Positions 43,392-52,167 of a stretch of DNA of 64,000 nt are shown here, piece after piece. Under the pieces are notes generated by a model. That model was not told the origin of the DNA. It did no database searches and worked only from the letters and a program-made list of their open reading frames with translations. The stretch covers positions 1 to 64,000 of the forward strand of contig JAYQBG010000008.1 in assembly GCA_038137215.1 (NCBI GenBank). Reading direction: 5' to 3'. Position numbers and translations under genes: made by a program. Each line of letters opens with the position of its first letter. Position 1 is the first letter of the stretch. The DNA comes from JABJAG01 sp038137215. GTDB lineage: Bacteria > Pseudomonadota > Alphaproteobacteria > UBA6615.

Positions 43392-45203
43392 ATGACGCTT
43401 AACCTCACAGCTCCCCCCCCTGAGTCCCAACTGAAGCCCCGGATCGTCGTGGTCGGCGTTGGCGGTGCCGGTTCCAACGCGGTCAACAACATGATCGCCT
43501 CGAACCTCGAGGGCGTTGAGTTCGTTGTCGCCAATACCGATGCCCAGTCCCTGGCGATGAACTCATCCGAACGCCGCATTCAGCTCGGCGCCAACATCAC
43601 CAACGGTCTGGGTGCCGGTGCGCGCCCGGATATCGGACGCGCAGCTGCCGAAGAGGCCCTCGATGAAATCATCGACCACCTGCAGGGTAGCCACATGGCC
43701 TTCATCGCGGCCGGTATGGGTGGTGGCACGGGAACGGGCGCTGCGCCGGTCATCGCCCGCGCCGCGCGCGAACAGGGAATCCTGACCGTCGGTGTGGTCA
43801 CCAAGCCATTCCAGTTCGAAGGACGGCACCGCGCCACGCTCGCCGAAGAGGGCATCGAAGAGCTCCAGCACTTCGTGGACACATTAATCGTCATCCCCAA
43901 TCAGAACCTTTTCCGGATCTGCAACGAAAACACGACCTTCGCCGATGCCTTCTGCATGGCCGACAACGTCCTACACTCGGGTGTGCGCGGGGTGACCGAT
44001 CTGATGATCATGCCGGGCCTGATCAATCTCGATTTCGCCGATATCCGTACGGTGATGAGCGAGATGGGCAAGGCCATGATGGGTACAGGCGAAGCCGAGG
44101 GCGATGCACGCGCCATCGAATCCGCCGAAGCCGCCATCGCCAACCCGCTTCTCGACGATGTGTCGATGCGCGGCGCACGCGGTGTGTTGATCAACATCAC
44201 CGGCGGCCCCGACATGACCTTGTTCGAGGTGGACGAAGCGGCCAACCGCATCCGCGAGGAAGTGGATGCCGATGCCAACATCATTTTCGGTTCGACCTTC
44301 GACCAGAACATGGAAGGCTCCATGCGGGTTTCGATCGTCGCCACCGGCATTGATGCCAATGCGGATGCCCAGCCGCGTTCGCCGATGATCTCGCTGGTCC
44401 ACGATGCCGACGAAAGCAAGGCCCGGAAGATCAAGACGGACGAGGTAACCGAAGACAAGGCACCCGAAGTGGTCGCCGAGACCAAAGACGCCGAGGTCCC
44501 GGAAACAGCTGAGCATGTCGCCGAAACGCCCGTCGTCGAGGCTGCGAAGCCCGAAACCAAGGAACCGGCTGCTGCGACCATGAAATGGCCGGACGAGCCG
44601 GAAGCTGCGACGCCGTCCACCGGCGGCGCGTTCATCCCGCCGAAGCCGGCAGCAGCCGAGCAACGTACGCAAACGCCGGCACAACCGCGTCAGGCCGATG
44701 CCTTCGCAGAAGCCGCCATCACCAATGCGGGTGCGCAGGCCGAACGCCGTCGCGGACGGAGCCTGTTCCAGAAGGTCACCGGTGCCGTCAATCGCGCCAT
44801 GACCGACGATGAGGCGCAGAGCAAGGCAGCCACACGCCAGGAACCGGTCGCAACCGCAATCAAGCCGATGATGGAACCCGCCAAGCCGGCAGCACCGAAG
44901 CCCGCCGAACCCGTTCCGGCAGCATCGGACGCCGTGGCCGAAACGCCGGCCGCAAGCCCGGAACCGGTCGCGGCCAAGGAAGCGGCCTCCGAATCGGCTC
45001 CGGCCGTCGCGGAAGCGCCGTCAATGCCGGTGAAGGCTGAGGCGCCCGAGGCCCCGAAGGCACCGGAACCGGTCGCGGCAAAGCCGTCCGCGCCCGCGCA
45101 ACAGAGCCTGGCCGACATCAAGCCGGCGGCACCGCGTGAGACCGCCCGCGCGGAAGAAGACATGCTGGAAATTCCGGCATTTCTCCGCCGCCAGGCCAAC
45201 TGA
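43392..45203 (+). CDS. ftsZ: FtsZ, tubulin-like division GTPase
   Basis: A 603-residue protein that forms the division ring. The GTPase core (about 1-330) has VVGVGGAGSNAVNNMI, the tubulin signature GGGTGTG (110-116) and the T7-loop region NLDFADIRTVM. A long linker of about 260 residues, rich in Ala, Pro, Glu and Lys, follows, then the C-terminal peptide EEDMLEIPAFLRRQAN, which binds FtsA and other partners. GGAGG 6 bases before the ATG is the best ribosome site in the cluster, in line with high FtsZ demand. Confidence 0.97.
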   Translation: MTLNLTAPPPESQLKPRIVVVGVGGAGSNAVNNMIASNLEGVEFVVANTDAQSLAMNSSERRIQLGANITNGLGAGARPDIGRAAAEEALDEIIDHLQGSHMAFIAAGMGGGTGTGAAPVIARAAREQGILTVGVVTKPFQFEGRHRATLAEEGIEELQHFVDTLIVIPNQNLFRICNENTTFADAFCMADNVLHSGVRGVTDLMIMPGLINLDFADIRTVMSEMGKAMMGTGEAEGDARAIESAEAAIANPLLDDVSMRGARGVLINITGGPDMTLFEVDEAANRIREEVDADANIIFGSTFDQNMEGSMRVSIVATGIDANADAQPRSPMISLVHDADESKARKIKTDEVTEDKAPEVVAETKDAEVPETAEHVAETPVVEAAKPETKEPAAATMKWPDEPEAATPSTGGAFIPPKPAAAEQRTQTPAQPRQADAFAEAAITNAGAQAERRRGRSLFQKVTGAVNRAMTDDEAQSKAATRQEPVATAIKPMMEPAKPAAPKPAEPVPAASDAVAETPAASPEPVAAKEAASESAPAVAEAPSMPVKAEAPEAPKAPEPVAAKPSAPAQQSLADIKPAAPRETARAEEDMLEIPAFLRRQAN

Positions 45204-45216
45204 TCACGATGGGGCG

Positions 45217-45254
45217 CGAAGCCGCAGATTTCTTCGGATTTCTGCGGCTTCGCA
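45217..45254 (+). terminator. Strong 13-bp hairpin after ftsZ
   Basis: GCGAAGCCGCAGA (45217-45229) pairs perfectly with TCTGCGGCTTCGC (45242-45254) around a 12-base loop, 14 bases past the ftsZ stop. No U-tract follows (AGCCGCAACATT), so it may be a 3' end stabiliser or factor-assisted terminator rather than an intrinsic one. The remaining gap to lpxC (to 45373) holds an inverted pair TGTAACA (45268-45274) and TGTTACA (45304-45310), possible control elements. Confidence 0.55.
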
Positions 45255-45373
45255 GCCGCAACATTCTGTAACAAAGAGTGATTTGTGACTACGTGCCGCG
45301 ACTTGTTACACACAAGCTCACAAAAGAGCGTAAACGAATTCCCGCGTCTCACGATCGGAACAAGAAAAATCAT

Positions 45374-46300
45374 ATGACCGACGATTTCGAAAACGGCGAA
45401 AATCTTCAGCACACCCTGAAGAGTGAAATCGGATGCAGCGGTACCGGCCTCCACACAGGCAACACGGTGTCGATCATCCTGAAGCCCGCCCCGGAGGATA
45501 CCGGAATCGTGTTCCGCCGCACCGACGCGGCCGGTCAGAATGCCGAAATCGAAGCCCGCGTTGAAAATGTCGTGGAAGCGACACTCTGCACCACGCTGGG
45601 CAATGACGACGGGATCAAGATAGCGACCGTCGAACATCTTCTCGCCGCACTCGCCGGGTGCCATGTCGACAATGTCATTGTCGAAGTGGACGGCCCGGAA
45701 ATGCCGATCATGGATGGCAGCGCGGCCCCCTTCGTATTTCTGATCGAATGCTCGGGCACCATCGCCCAGAGCAAGCCCCGCCGGGTGATCGAGGTTCTCA
45801 AGCGCGTGGAAGTTTCCGAAGGGGATTGCGTTGCATCCCTCTCGCCCGGAAACGGGTTCTCGGTCGATTTCGAAATCGACTTCGACACCCCCGCAATCGG
45901 CAAGCAGGACAAGAGCGTCCGCCTGGTCAATGGCACCTTTAAGGGTGAAATTTCCCGTGCCCGCACCTTCGGATTTGCCGAAGAAGTCGATCAGCTCCGC
46001 AAGATGGGGCTGGCGCGCGGCGGCAGCCTCGACAATGCGGTCGTGGTCAGCGGCGACAAGGTCCTCAACGACGAGGGGCTGCGTTACGACGATGAGTTCG
46101 TGCGCCACAAAATTCTGGACTGCGTCGGGGACCTGTATCTCGCCGGCGCCCCGATCTCGGGCCATTTTGAGGGTTACCGCTCCGGCCACGCCATGAACCA
46201 CGCCATTGTCCGCGCACTGTTTGCCGATCCGACGGCCTGGCGTTATGTGGATGCGGATACCACGATTTCCGAGCCTGAGCTCCTGCGCGCCTTAGCCTGA
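45374..46300 (+). CDS. lpxC: LpxC, UDP-acyl-GlcNAc deacetylase
   Basis: A 308-residue zinc enzyme, the committed step of lipid A synthesis. KSEIGCSGTGLHTG, TVEHLLAALAGCHVDNVIVEVDGPEMPIMDGSA (in two parts; H in EHLLAAL is a ligand) and the late GHFEGYRSGHAMNHA (ligand and catalytic histidines) are diagnostic. It shows that the cell makes LPS. ATG at 45374 chosen because upstream in-frame residues are unlike the family; ribosome-site match is weak. Confidence 0.96.
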   Translation: MTDDFENGENLQHTLKSEIGCSGTGLHTGNTVSIILKPAPEDTGIVFRRTDAAGQNAEIEARVENVVEATLCTTLGNDDGIKIATVEHLLAALAGCHVDNVIVEVDGPEMPIMDGSAAPFVFLIECSGTIAQSKPRRVIEVLKRVEVSEGDCVASLSPGNGFSVDFEIDFDTPAIGKQDKSVRLVNGTFKGEISRARTFGFAEEVDQLRKMGLARGGSLDNAVVVSGDKVLNDEGLRYDDEFVRHKILDCVGDLYLAGAPISGHFEGYRSGHAMNHAIVRALFADPTAWRYVDADTTISEPELLRALA

Positions 46301-46327
46301 GCCTTCCCGGCCTTCAAAGATTTGTGT

Positions 46328-46354
46328 GGGCCGGTTTTACCGGCCCCTTTTTAT
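46328..46354 (+). terminator. Rho-independent terminator after lpxC
   Basis: GGGCCGG (46328-46334) and CCGGCCC (46340-46346) form a perfect 7-bp stem with a TTTTA loop, followed directly by CTTTTTAT. It lies 28 bases past the lpxC stop and is the clearest intrinsic terminator in the window; it should end the transcripts of the division/wall cluster and lpxC. Confidence 0.9.
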
Positions 46355-46464
46355 GTGAATCCGGCTTCGCCGTGATATACTGACTGCGCATGTGGGACGA
46401 CGTTATCTGATACCGCATGCGGAACCGCTATCTGGTCTGTTGTGATTGATTTCTGACGAGTTCG

Positions 46465-47319
46465 ATGACGAAACGTATTCCCTCGCATTGGCATCGCAGG
46501 CTTGGTGTCCCCGGTGCTCTTTTTGCCACCATGCTTCTGGCTGCCTGTGCCACCGATGAACCCGAATATGTCGAGCGTCCGGTGGAAGAGCTCTATAACG
46601 AGGCCGTCGATTCCGTGGATGCGGGCGAATATGAAGCCGCAGCAGACCTTTTTCTCGAGGTTGAACGGCAGCACCCCTATTCCGTCTGGGCAACCAAAGC
46701 CCAGTTGATGTCCGCCTTCAGCTATTATTCCGATGGCCAGTACGATGACGCCATTCTGGCCGTGGACCGCTTCATTCAGCTGCATCCGGGCAATCGCGAT
46801 GTCGCCTATGCCTATTACCTGAAGGCGCTGAGCTACTACGAACAAATCACCGATGTCGGACGCGACCAACGGAACACCGAGCAGGCTCTCCTCGCCCTCA
46901 ACGAGGTCATCCGACGGTTTCCCGATTCTGGCTACGCCCGCGACTCCCGGCTAAAACTGGATTTGACCCGGGATCACCTCGCCGGCAAGGAAATGGAAGT
47001 CGGGCGTTACTATCACAACCGGGGCAACTATCTGGCAGCCATCAACCGCTTCAAAACGGTGATCGAACACTACCAGACCACAACGCACGTCCCCGAAGCC
47101 CTTCATCGCCTGTCGGAAGCCTATACCGCGCTTGGGATCGAGCCCGAGGCCCAGGCCAATGCCGCCGTTCTGGGACACAACTTCCCCGGCAGCGACTGGT
47201 ATATCGACAGCTACGAACTGGTCGAAGGTGAAACCCAGCTGGACCTGGACGGTGACGGAATTCCCGATCCGCCCCGAAACGAGAGCGGCGGATTTTTAAG
47301 CCGCCTCTGGCCCTTCTAG
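46465..47319 (+). CDS. bamD: BamD, outer-membrane assembly lipoprotein
   Basis: A 284-residue lipoprotein of the BAM complex that inserts beta-barrel proteins. The signal ends in the lipobox LLAAC (C at about residue 28). Five TPR-like repeats follow (ELYNEAVDSVDAGEYEAAADLF, AQLMSAFSYYSDGQYDDAIL, YYHNRGNYLAAINRFKTVIEHY), the ComL/YfiO pattern. The acidic end LDLDGDGIPDPP resembles a calcium-binding loop but is short. 110 bases after the lpxC terminator, so it has its own promoter. recN begins 5 bases after the stop. Confidence 0.95.
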   Translation: MTKRIPSHWHRRLGVPGALFATMLLAACATDEPEYVERPVEELYNEAVDSVDAGEYEAAADLFLEVERQHPYSVWATKAQLMSAFSYYSDGQYDDAILAVDRFIQLHPGNRDVAYAYYLKALSYYEQITDVGRDQRNTEQALLALNEVIRRFPDSGYARDSRLKLDLTRDHLAGKEMEVGRYYHNRGNYLAAINRFKTVIEHYQTTTHVPEALHRLSEAYTALGIEPEAQANAAVLGHNFPGSDWYIDSYELVEGETQLDLDGDGIPDPPRNESGGFLSRLWPF

Positions 47320-47324
47320 ACCCG

Positions 47325-49049
47325 ATGCTGCTGCAACTGTCGATACGGGACGTCGTCCTGATCGACCGGGTGAACGTCACGTTCGGACCTGGGCTGAGCG
47401 CCTTGACCGGTGAAACGGGCGCCGGCAAATCCATTCTTCTCGATGCTTTCGGCCTGACACTGGGTGCCCGCTCTGATTCCGGACTGGTACGCAACGGCGC
47501 CGAACGCGCCTCCGTCAGCGCCACGTTCGACAACAGCGTTGTCGGGAGCCTGGGCCCCTTGCTCGACGCGCACGACATTCATCTCGAACCGGGCGAAGAC
47601 CTGATCCTGCGCCGGACCGTAGGCTCGGATGGCCGCAGCCGGGCCTTCGTCAACGATCAGTCCATCAGTATCGGCCTGCTCCGGCAGATCGGTGACGCGC
47701 TGGTGGAAATTCATGGACAATTCGAGCGGTTTTCGCTCGCAGACCCGGCGGTCCAGCGGGACGCGCTCGACGCATTCGGCGGACTGTCGAAGCAACGCGA
47801 GACGGTTGCCACACTCCACAAAGCCTGGCGCGCAGCCCAACAGGCCCGCGATACGGCCATCGTCAGCCTGAGCGCGTCCCAGTCCGAAGCCGAGCATCTG
47901 CGCAATGCGCTCGACGAGTTGGAGGCGCTGAATCCGGCTGAAGGCGAGGAAGCCGAACTGGCGTCGCGCCGGTCCCTGCTTCAGAACGCATCCCGGCTCG
48001 CCGAAACCCTGAACGACGCTTCAGATGCCCTTTCGGGCGATCCGGGCGCCGAATCCCAGCTCCAGCGGGCCGCACGGCTGCTCGAACGGGACAACGAGAT
48101 TGCGGGCGGGCGTCTTTCGCCGGTAGTGTCCGCCCTCGACAAGGCTGGGGCCGAACTGGCCGAAGCGGTCATCGAACTGAACTCGGTGGCCCATGCCATC
48201 GATGCCGACCCGGGCGACCTGGAAGCGGTCGAGGAGCGCCTGTTTGCCATTCTGGCCGCGGCCCGCCGCCATGGCGTCACCAGCGACGACCTGCCGGCCA
48301 AGCGCGAAGAGATCGCGGCAAAGCTATCGGCCATTGATGACCGGGACGGACATCTGGAAGGCCTGGCGCAAGCTGTGGAAGAAACACGGCGCGCTTATTG
48401 CGAAGCCGGAGAAGCCCTTTCGAGAGCCCGCAAGAAGGCTGCTGCCGCACTGGACAAGGGGATCGCTGCGGAACTGCCGCCCCTCAAGCTCGAAAACGCT
48501 GCCCTGCGCACCCGCCTTGAACGCCTGGGCGAAGGCACATGGGCCGAACACGGTCTCGACGATGTGTCCTTCGAGGTCTCGACCAATCCGGGCGCAACCC
48601 CGGGGCCGCTGGGCAAGATTGCCTCCGGCGGCGAACTCAGCCGCTTCATGCTCGCGCTGAAGGTGGTTCTGGCAGGCACCTCCGGCTGCCGCACCATTGT
48701 CTTCGATGAAGTGGATACCGGTATCGGTGGTGCCACTGCGGCGGCTGTGGGTGCGCGTCTGGCTGAACTGGCCAATACCCACACCGATCAGCAAATTCTT
48801 GTGGTCACCCACAGTCCCCAGGTTGCTGCTGCCGCGCGGGCGCATCTGCGGGTCCAGAAGCTGGCAGATGTGAAATCCAAGGATGGGCCCGTCAAAACCG
48901 ACGTTGTGTCGCTGGACGCGGATCAGCGACGCGAGGAAATCGCGCGGATGCTTGCCGGGACCGAAGTCACCGATGAAGCCCGCGCAGCCGCGGACCGCCT
49001 GATGCGCGGTGAAAGTGATGATGAAAGCGCTGCGCAGGCTTCCGCGTGA
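47325..49049 (+). CDS. recN: RecN, DNA repair SMC-like ATPase
   Basis: A 574-residue double-strand-break repair protein. Walker A GETGAGKS is at 29-36; two long coiled-coil arms (about 150-360) separate it from the C-terminal ATPase half with IASGGELSRFMLALKVVLAG (signature), TIVFDEVDTGIGGATA (Walker B) and ILVVTHSPQVAAAARAHLRV. It aligns broken ends with RecA. Tightly follows bamD and overlaps the transporter gene (GTGA). Confidence 0.96.
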   Translation: MLLQLSIRDVVLIDRVNVTFGPGLSALTGETGAGKSILLDAFGLTLGARSDSGLVRNGAERASVSATFDNSVVGSLGPLLDAHDIHLEPGEDLILRRTVGSDGRSRAFVNDQSISIGLLRQIGDALVEIHGQFERFSLADPAVQRDALDAFGGLSKQRETVATLHKAWRAAQQARDTAIVSLSASQSEAEHLRNALDELEALNPAEGEEAELASRRSLLQNASRLAETLNDASDALSGDPGAESQLQRAARLLERDNEIAGGRLSPVVSALDKAGAELAEAVIELNSVAHAIDADPGDLEAVEERLFAILAAARRHGVTSDDLPAKREEIAAKLSAIDDRDGHLEGLAQAVEETRRAYCEAGEALSRARKKAAAALDKGIAAELPPLKLENAALRTRLERLGEGTWAEHGLDDVSFEVSTNPGATPGPLGKIASGGELSRFMLALKVVLAGTSGCRTIVFDEVDTGIGGATAAAVGARLAELANTHTDQQILVVTHSPQVAAAARAHLRVQKLADVKSKDGPVKTDVVSLDADQRREEIARMLAGTEVTDEARAAADRLMRGESDDESAAQASA

Positions 49050-49963
49050 CCGCTGAACGCCGTGAGCAGGCCGTCGGCTGGTTCTGGATCGTTTCGATGG
49101 TGTTCATCTGGACCGGCTTCCACATGTCGGGCCGCCTGAGTACGCAGCTCACGCTCACGCCCTTTGATCTGACCACCCTGCGTTTTCTTGCGGCGGGGCT
49201 GTTGTTCCTGCCATGGCTGCTCAAACACGGGCTCGGCGGCATCTCCTTCTGGCAGGCACTGTTGCTCGCGATGACCGCCGGCCCGGGATTTGCAGCTTTC
49301 GCCTTCGGCGGATACCAATTTGCACCGGCCGCTCATGGCGCAACCATTCTGTCCGGCGCGCTGCCGTTGTTCACCGCACCTCTCGCCTGGTGGCTAGCCG
49401 GTGAACGCCTGAGTACCACGCGCACCTTGTCCGTCTGCATGATCTTTGCTGGGATCATGTTCCTGCTTGTGGACGCGACCAGCGGGGTCCGACCCAATGT
49501 CTGGGTCGGCGATCTGCTGTTCTTTGTGGGTGCGGCGTCCTGGTCCCTGTTTGCCGTTCTGGCACGCAAGTGGCTGGTCAGTCCGATCCGCAGCGCGGCC
49601 ATCGTCGCGACCTTCTCCCTGGCGATCTTCACGCCCATTCATTTGCTGTTCCTGCCCTCCACCCTGCAGGAAGCCCCCTGGCAGGAGCTGGCAGGTCAGT
49701 GGTTTTTCCAGGGTGTAATCGTGTTCATCGGTTCGACCTTCGGGTATCCCCGCGCGGTCGCAGCACTGGGGGCAACCCCGACCGCGACAGCTGTCGCCTT
49801 TGTGCCAGCCGGTGTCACCCTGCTGTCCTGGGCCTGGCTGGGTGAAGCACTGAGCGCAATCGCAATTGGTGGCGTCGCGTTGGTGGTGAGCGGTATTCTG
49901 ATTGGCGCAATCAAGTTTCGCCGACACCAACGCCCCGTTGAAGAACACACCGCTGAGGGGTGA
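49046..49963 (+). CDS. EamA/DMT family membrane transporter
   Basis: A 305-residue protein with ten predicted membrane helices in two EamA repeats (LRFLAAGLLFLPWLLKHG in the first; FVPAGVTLLSWAWLGEALSAIAIGGVALVVSGILIG, in two stretches, in the second). It resembles amino-acid and metabolite exporters of the drug/metabolite superfamily; the substrate cannot be inferred. The start is GTG at 49046, overlapping the recN TGA. ligA begins 33 bases later. Confidence 0.87.
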   Translation: MTAERREQAVGWFWIVSMVFIWTGFHMSGRLSTQLTLTPFDLTTLRFLAAGLLFLPWLLKHGLGGISFWQALLLAMTAGPGFAAFAFGGYQFAPAAHGATILSGALPLFTAPLAWWLAGERLSTTRTLSVCMIFAGIMFLLVDATSGVRPNVWVGDLLFFVGAASWSLFAVLARKWLVSPIRSAAIVATFSLAIFTPIHLLFLPSTLQEAPWQELAGQWFFQGVIVFIGSTFGYPRAVAALGATPTATAVAFVPAGVTLLSWAWLGEALSAIAIGGVALVVSGILIGAIKFRRHQRPVEEHTAEG

Positions 49964-49996
49964 TGGAATCACCCGCGCGACCTAGATTTTCCGGAC

Positions 49997-52075
49997 ATGA
50001 GCGACACAAATCCGATATCCGTTGAAACGATGACCGAGGCAGAGGCCCGGGACGCGCTTGCCGCGCTCTCCGATGAGATTCGCTCCCACAACGCCGCCTA
50101 CTATCAGGACGACGCGCCGGTGGTATCGGACGCTGCCTATGACGCCCTGTTCGCCCGCCTGGTGGCGCTCGAGGATGCCTTTCCCGATCTGCGCACCGAA
50201 GACAGTCCTTCCCAGCGCGTCGGCGCGGCACCGGCACACGGATTTGCCAAGGTGCGTCACTCGATTCCCATGCTCTCGCTTGGGAATGCCTTCAACGATG
50301 ACGATGTCGACGAATTTCTGGCCCGCATACGCCGGTTTCTGAGTATTGCGGAAGACGATCCCGTCGAGATTGTGGGCGAACCCAAGATCGACGGGTTGTC
50401 GGTTTCGCTGCGCTACGAAAACGGAACTTTCGTCCAGGGTGCCACCCGGGGTGACGGGGCCGAGGGCGAAGACATCACAGCCAACCTGAAAACCATCCGG
50501 GACATTCCCATCACTCTCAAGGGCGATGTACCCGAGATCGTCGAGATTCGGGGTGAGGTGTATCTGCCGAAATCTGCCTTTCAGGACCTCAACGCGTCCC
50601 AGGAAGCCGAGGGCAAGAAGATCTTCGCCAATCCGCGCAACGCAGCGGCGGGCAGCCTGCGTCAGCTCGATTCGACGATTACCGCCAAACGTCCGCTCAG
50701 CATGTTTGCCTATTCCTGGGGTGAACTCAGCGCGGATGTCGCCGACAGCCAATGGGAATTTCTGGAAACCATCGCCGGATGGGGGTTCCGGATCAATCCG
50801 ATCTCGCGCCTGTGCCATAATCTCAAGGAGGTACTGGACCTCTACAACGAGATCGGCGAACAGCGCGCCACCCTCGACTACGATATCGACGGCGTCGTGT
50901 ACAAGGTGAACCGGATTGATCTGCAGCGGCGCCTGGGCTTCGTGAGCCGCGCGCCACGCTGGGCGATCGCGCACAAGTTTCCGGCCGAACAGGCCACAAC
51001 AATCCTGAACGGGATCGACATTCAAGTCGGTCGCACCGGGTCACTGACCCCCGTGGCGCGGCTGGAACCCGTGACCGTGGGTGGTGTCGTCGTGTCCAAC
51101 GCGACCCTGCACAATGAAGACGAGATCGCGCGCAAGGATGTCCGCATCGGCGACACGGTGGTGATCCAGCGCGCCGGCGACGTCATCCCCCAGGTGGTCG
51201 GTCCGGTCCTGGAAAAACGACCCGAGGAGGCTGAACCCTACGCCTTCCCCGACACCTGCCCGGTCTGTGGTTCGGAAGCGGTCCGGGATACCGATGAAGC
51301 CGTCCGGCGGTGTACCGGGGGCCTCATCTGTTCGGCGCAATCCGTCGAACGTCTGAAACACTTCGTGTCCCGCAATGCCTTCGACATCGAAGGGCTCGGC
51401 GCCAAGAACATTACGGCGTTTCATGAGGACGGATTGATCGAAGGCCCTGCGGATATCTTCCGGCTGCACCAGAAACGAGACACGCTTCTCGAACGCGAAG
51501 GCTGGGGTGAACAATCGGTGGACAACCTTCTCGCTGCCATCGAAGAGCGCCGTGGCATCGAACTGGACCGCTTTATCTATGCTTTGGGTATCCGTCAGAT
51601 TGGTCAGGCGACGGCACGCCTGTTGGCACGGACCTATGGGAGCATCGAGGCCTGGCGGGAAGCCATGGCGGCTGCCCAACACCGCGAGGGCGAGGCCTAT
51701 CAGGACCTGCTGAATATCGACGGGATCGGAGCATCCGTGGCGGAAGACCTTCTGGCCTTCGTACACGAAGACCACAACCGTCAGGTCCTGGACGATCTAG
51801 AAGACCTGCTGGAGATCGACGCATTCGAGGCCCCGGATTCCGATTCCGAACTGTCGGGCAAAACCATCGTCTTTACCGGTACGCTGGAGAAGATGACCCG
51901 CTCCGAGGCCAAGGCCCGAGCGGAATCGCTCGGCGCAAAGGTCTCGGGATCAGTGTCGAGCAAGACCGATCTTTTGGTGGCCGGTCCCGGCGCCGGATCG
52001 AAGGCCAAAAAGGCGGCCGAGTTCGGGATTAAGACCATCGACGAGGACGCATGGATCGCCCTGTCAGGCGGTTAG
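49997..52075 (+). CDS. ligA: NAD-dependent DNA ligase LigA
   Basis: A 692-residue ligase that seals Okazaki nicks. Domains in order: Ia (IRSHNAAYYQDDAPVVSDAAYD), adenylation domain with the AMP-accepting K130 in EPKIDGLS, OB fold, a zinc finger (CPVCGSEAVR ... CTGGLICSAQ), HhH region (YALGIRQIGQATARLLARTYG) and the C-terminal BRCT (LSGKTIVFTGTLEKMTRSEAKA). Complete and of normal length. Marks the end of the conserved block. Confidence 0.97.
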   Translation: MSDTNPISVETMTEAEARDALAALSDEIRSHNAAYYQDDAPVVSDAAYDALFARLVALEDAFPDLRTEDSPSQRVGAAPAHGFAKVRHSIPMLSLGNAFNDDDVDEFLARIRRFLSIAEDDPVEIVGEPKIDGLSVSLRYENGTFVQGATRGDGAEGEDITANLKTIRDIPITLKGDVPEIVEIRGEVYLPKSAFQDLNASQEAEGKKIFANPRNAAAGSLRQLDSTITAKRPLSMFAYSWGELSADVADSQWEFLETIAGWGFRINPISRLCHNLKEVLDLYNEIGEQRATLDYDIDGVVYKVNRIDLQRRLGFVSRAPRWAIAHKFPAEQATTILNGIDIQVGRTGSLTPVARLEPVTVGGVVVSNATLHNEDEIARKDVRIGDTVVIQRAGDVIPQVVGPVLEKRPEEAEPYAFPDTCPVCGSEAVRDTDEAVRRCTGGLICSAQSVERLKHFVSRNAFDIEGLGAKNITAFHEDGLIEGPADIFRLHQKRDTLLEREGWGEQSVDNLLAAIEERRGIELDRFIYALGIRQIGQATARLLARTYGSIEAWREAMAAAQHREGEAYQDLLNIDGIGASVAEDLLAFVHEDHNRQVLDDLEDLLEIDAFEAPDSDSELSGKTIVFTGTLEKMTRSEAKARAESLGAKVSGSVSSKTDLLVAGPGAGSKAKKAAEFGIKTIDEDAWIALSGG

Positions 52076-52167
52076 CCATCATTCCAATTGGCGAAACAAA
52101 GGCCGGGTCCCACTTCATCAGTCCATGACACGAACTCTATGCTCTGCAAACGATAGACGAGAATAAC

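Noticed and set aside
44690..46201. 503-codon minus-strand frame opposite ftsZ end and lpxC
   Set aside because: Ala/Ser runs are the antisense of the FtsZ linker; crosses a clear intergenic region.
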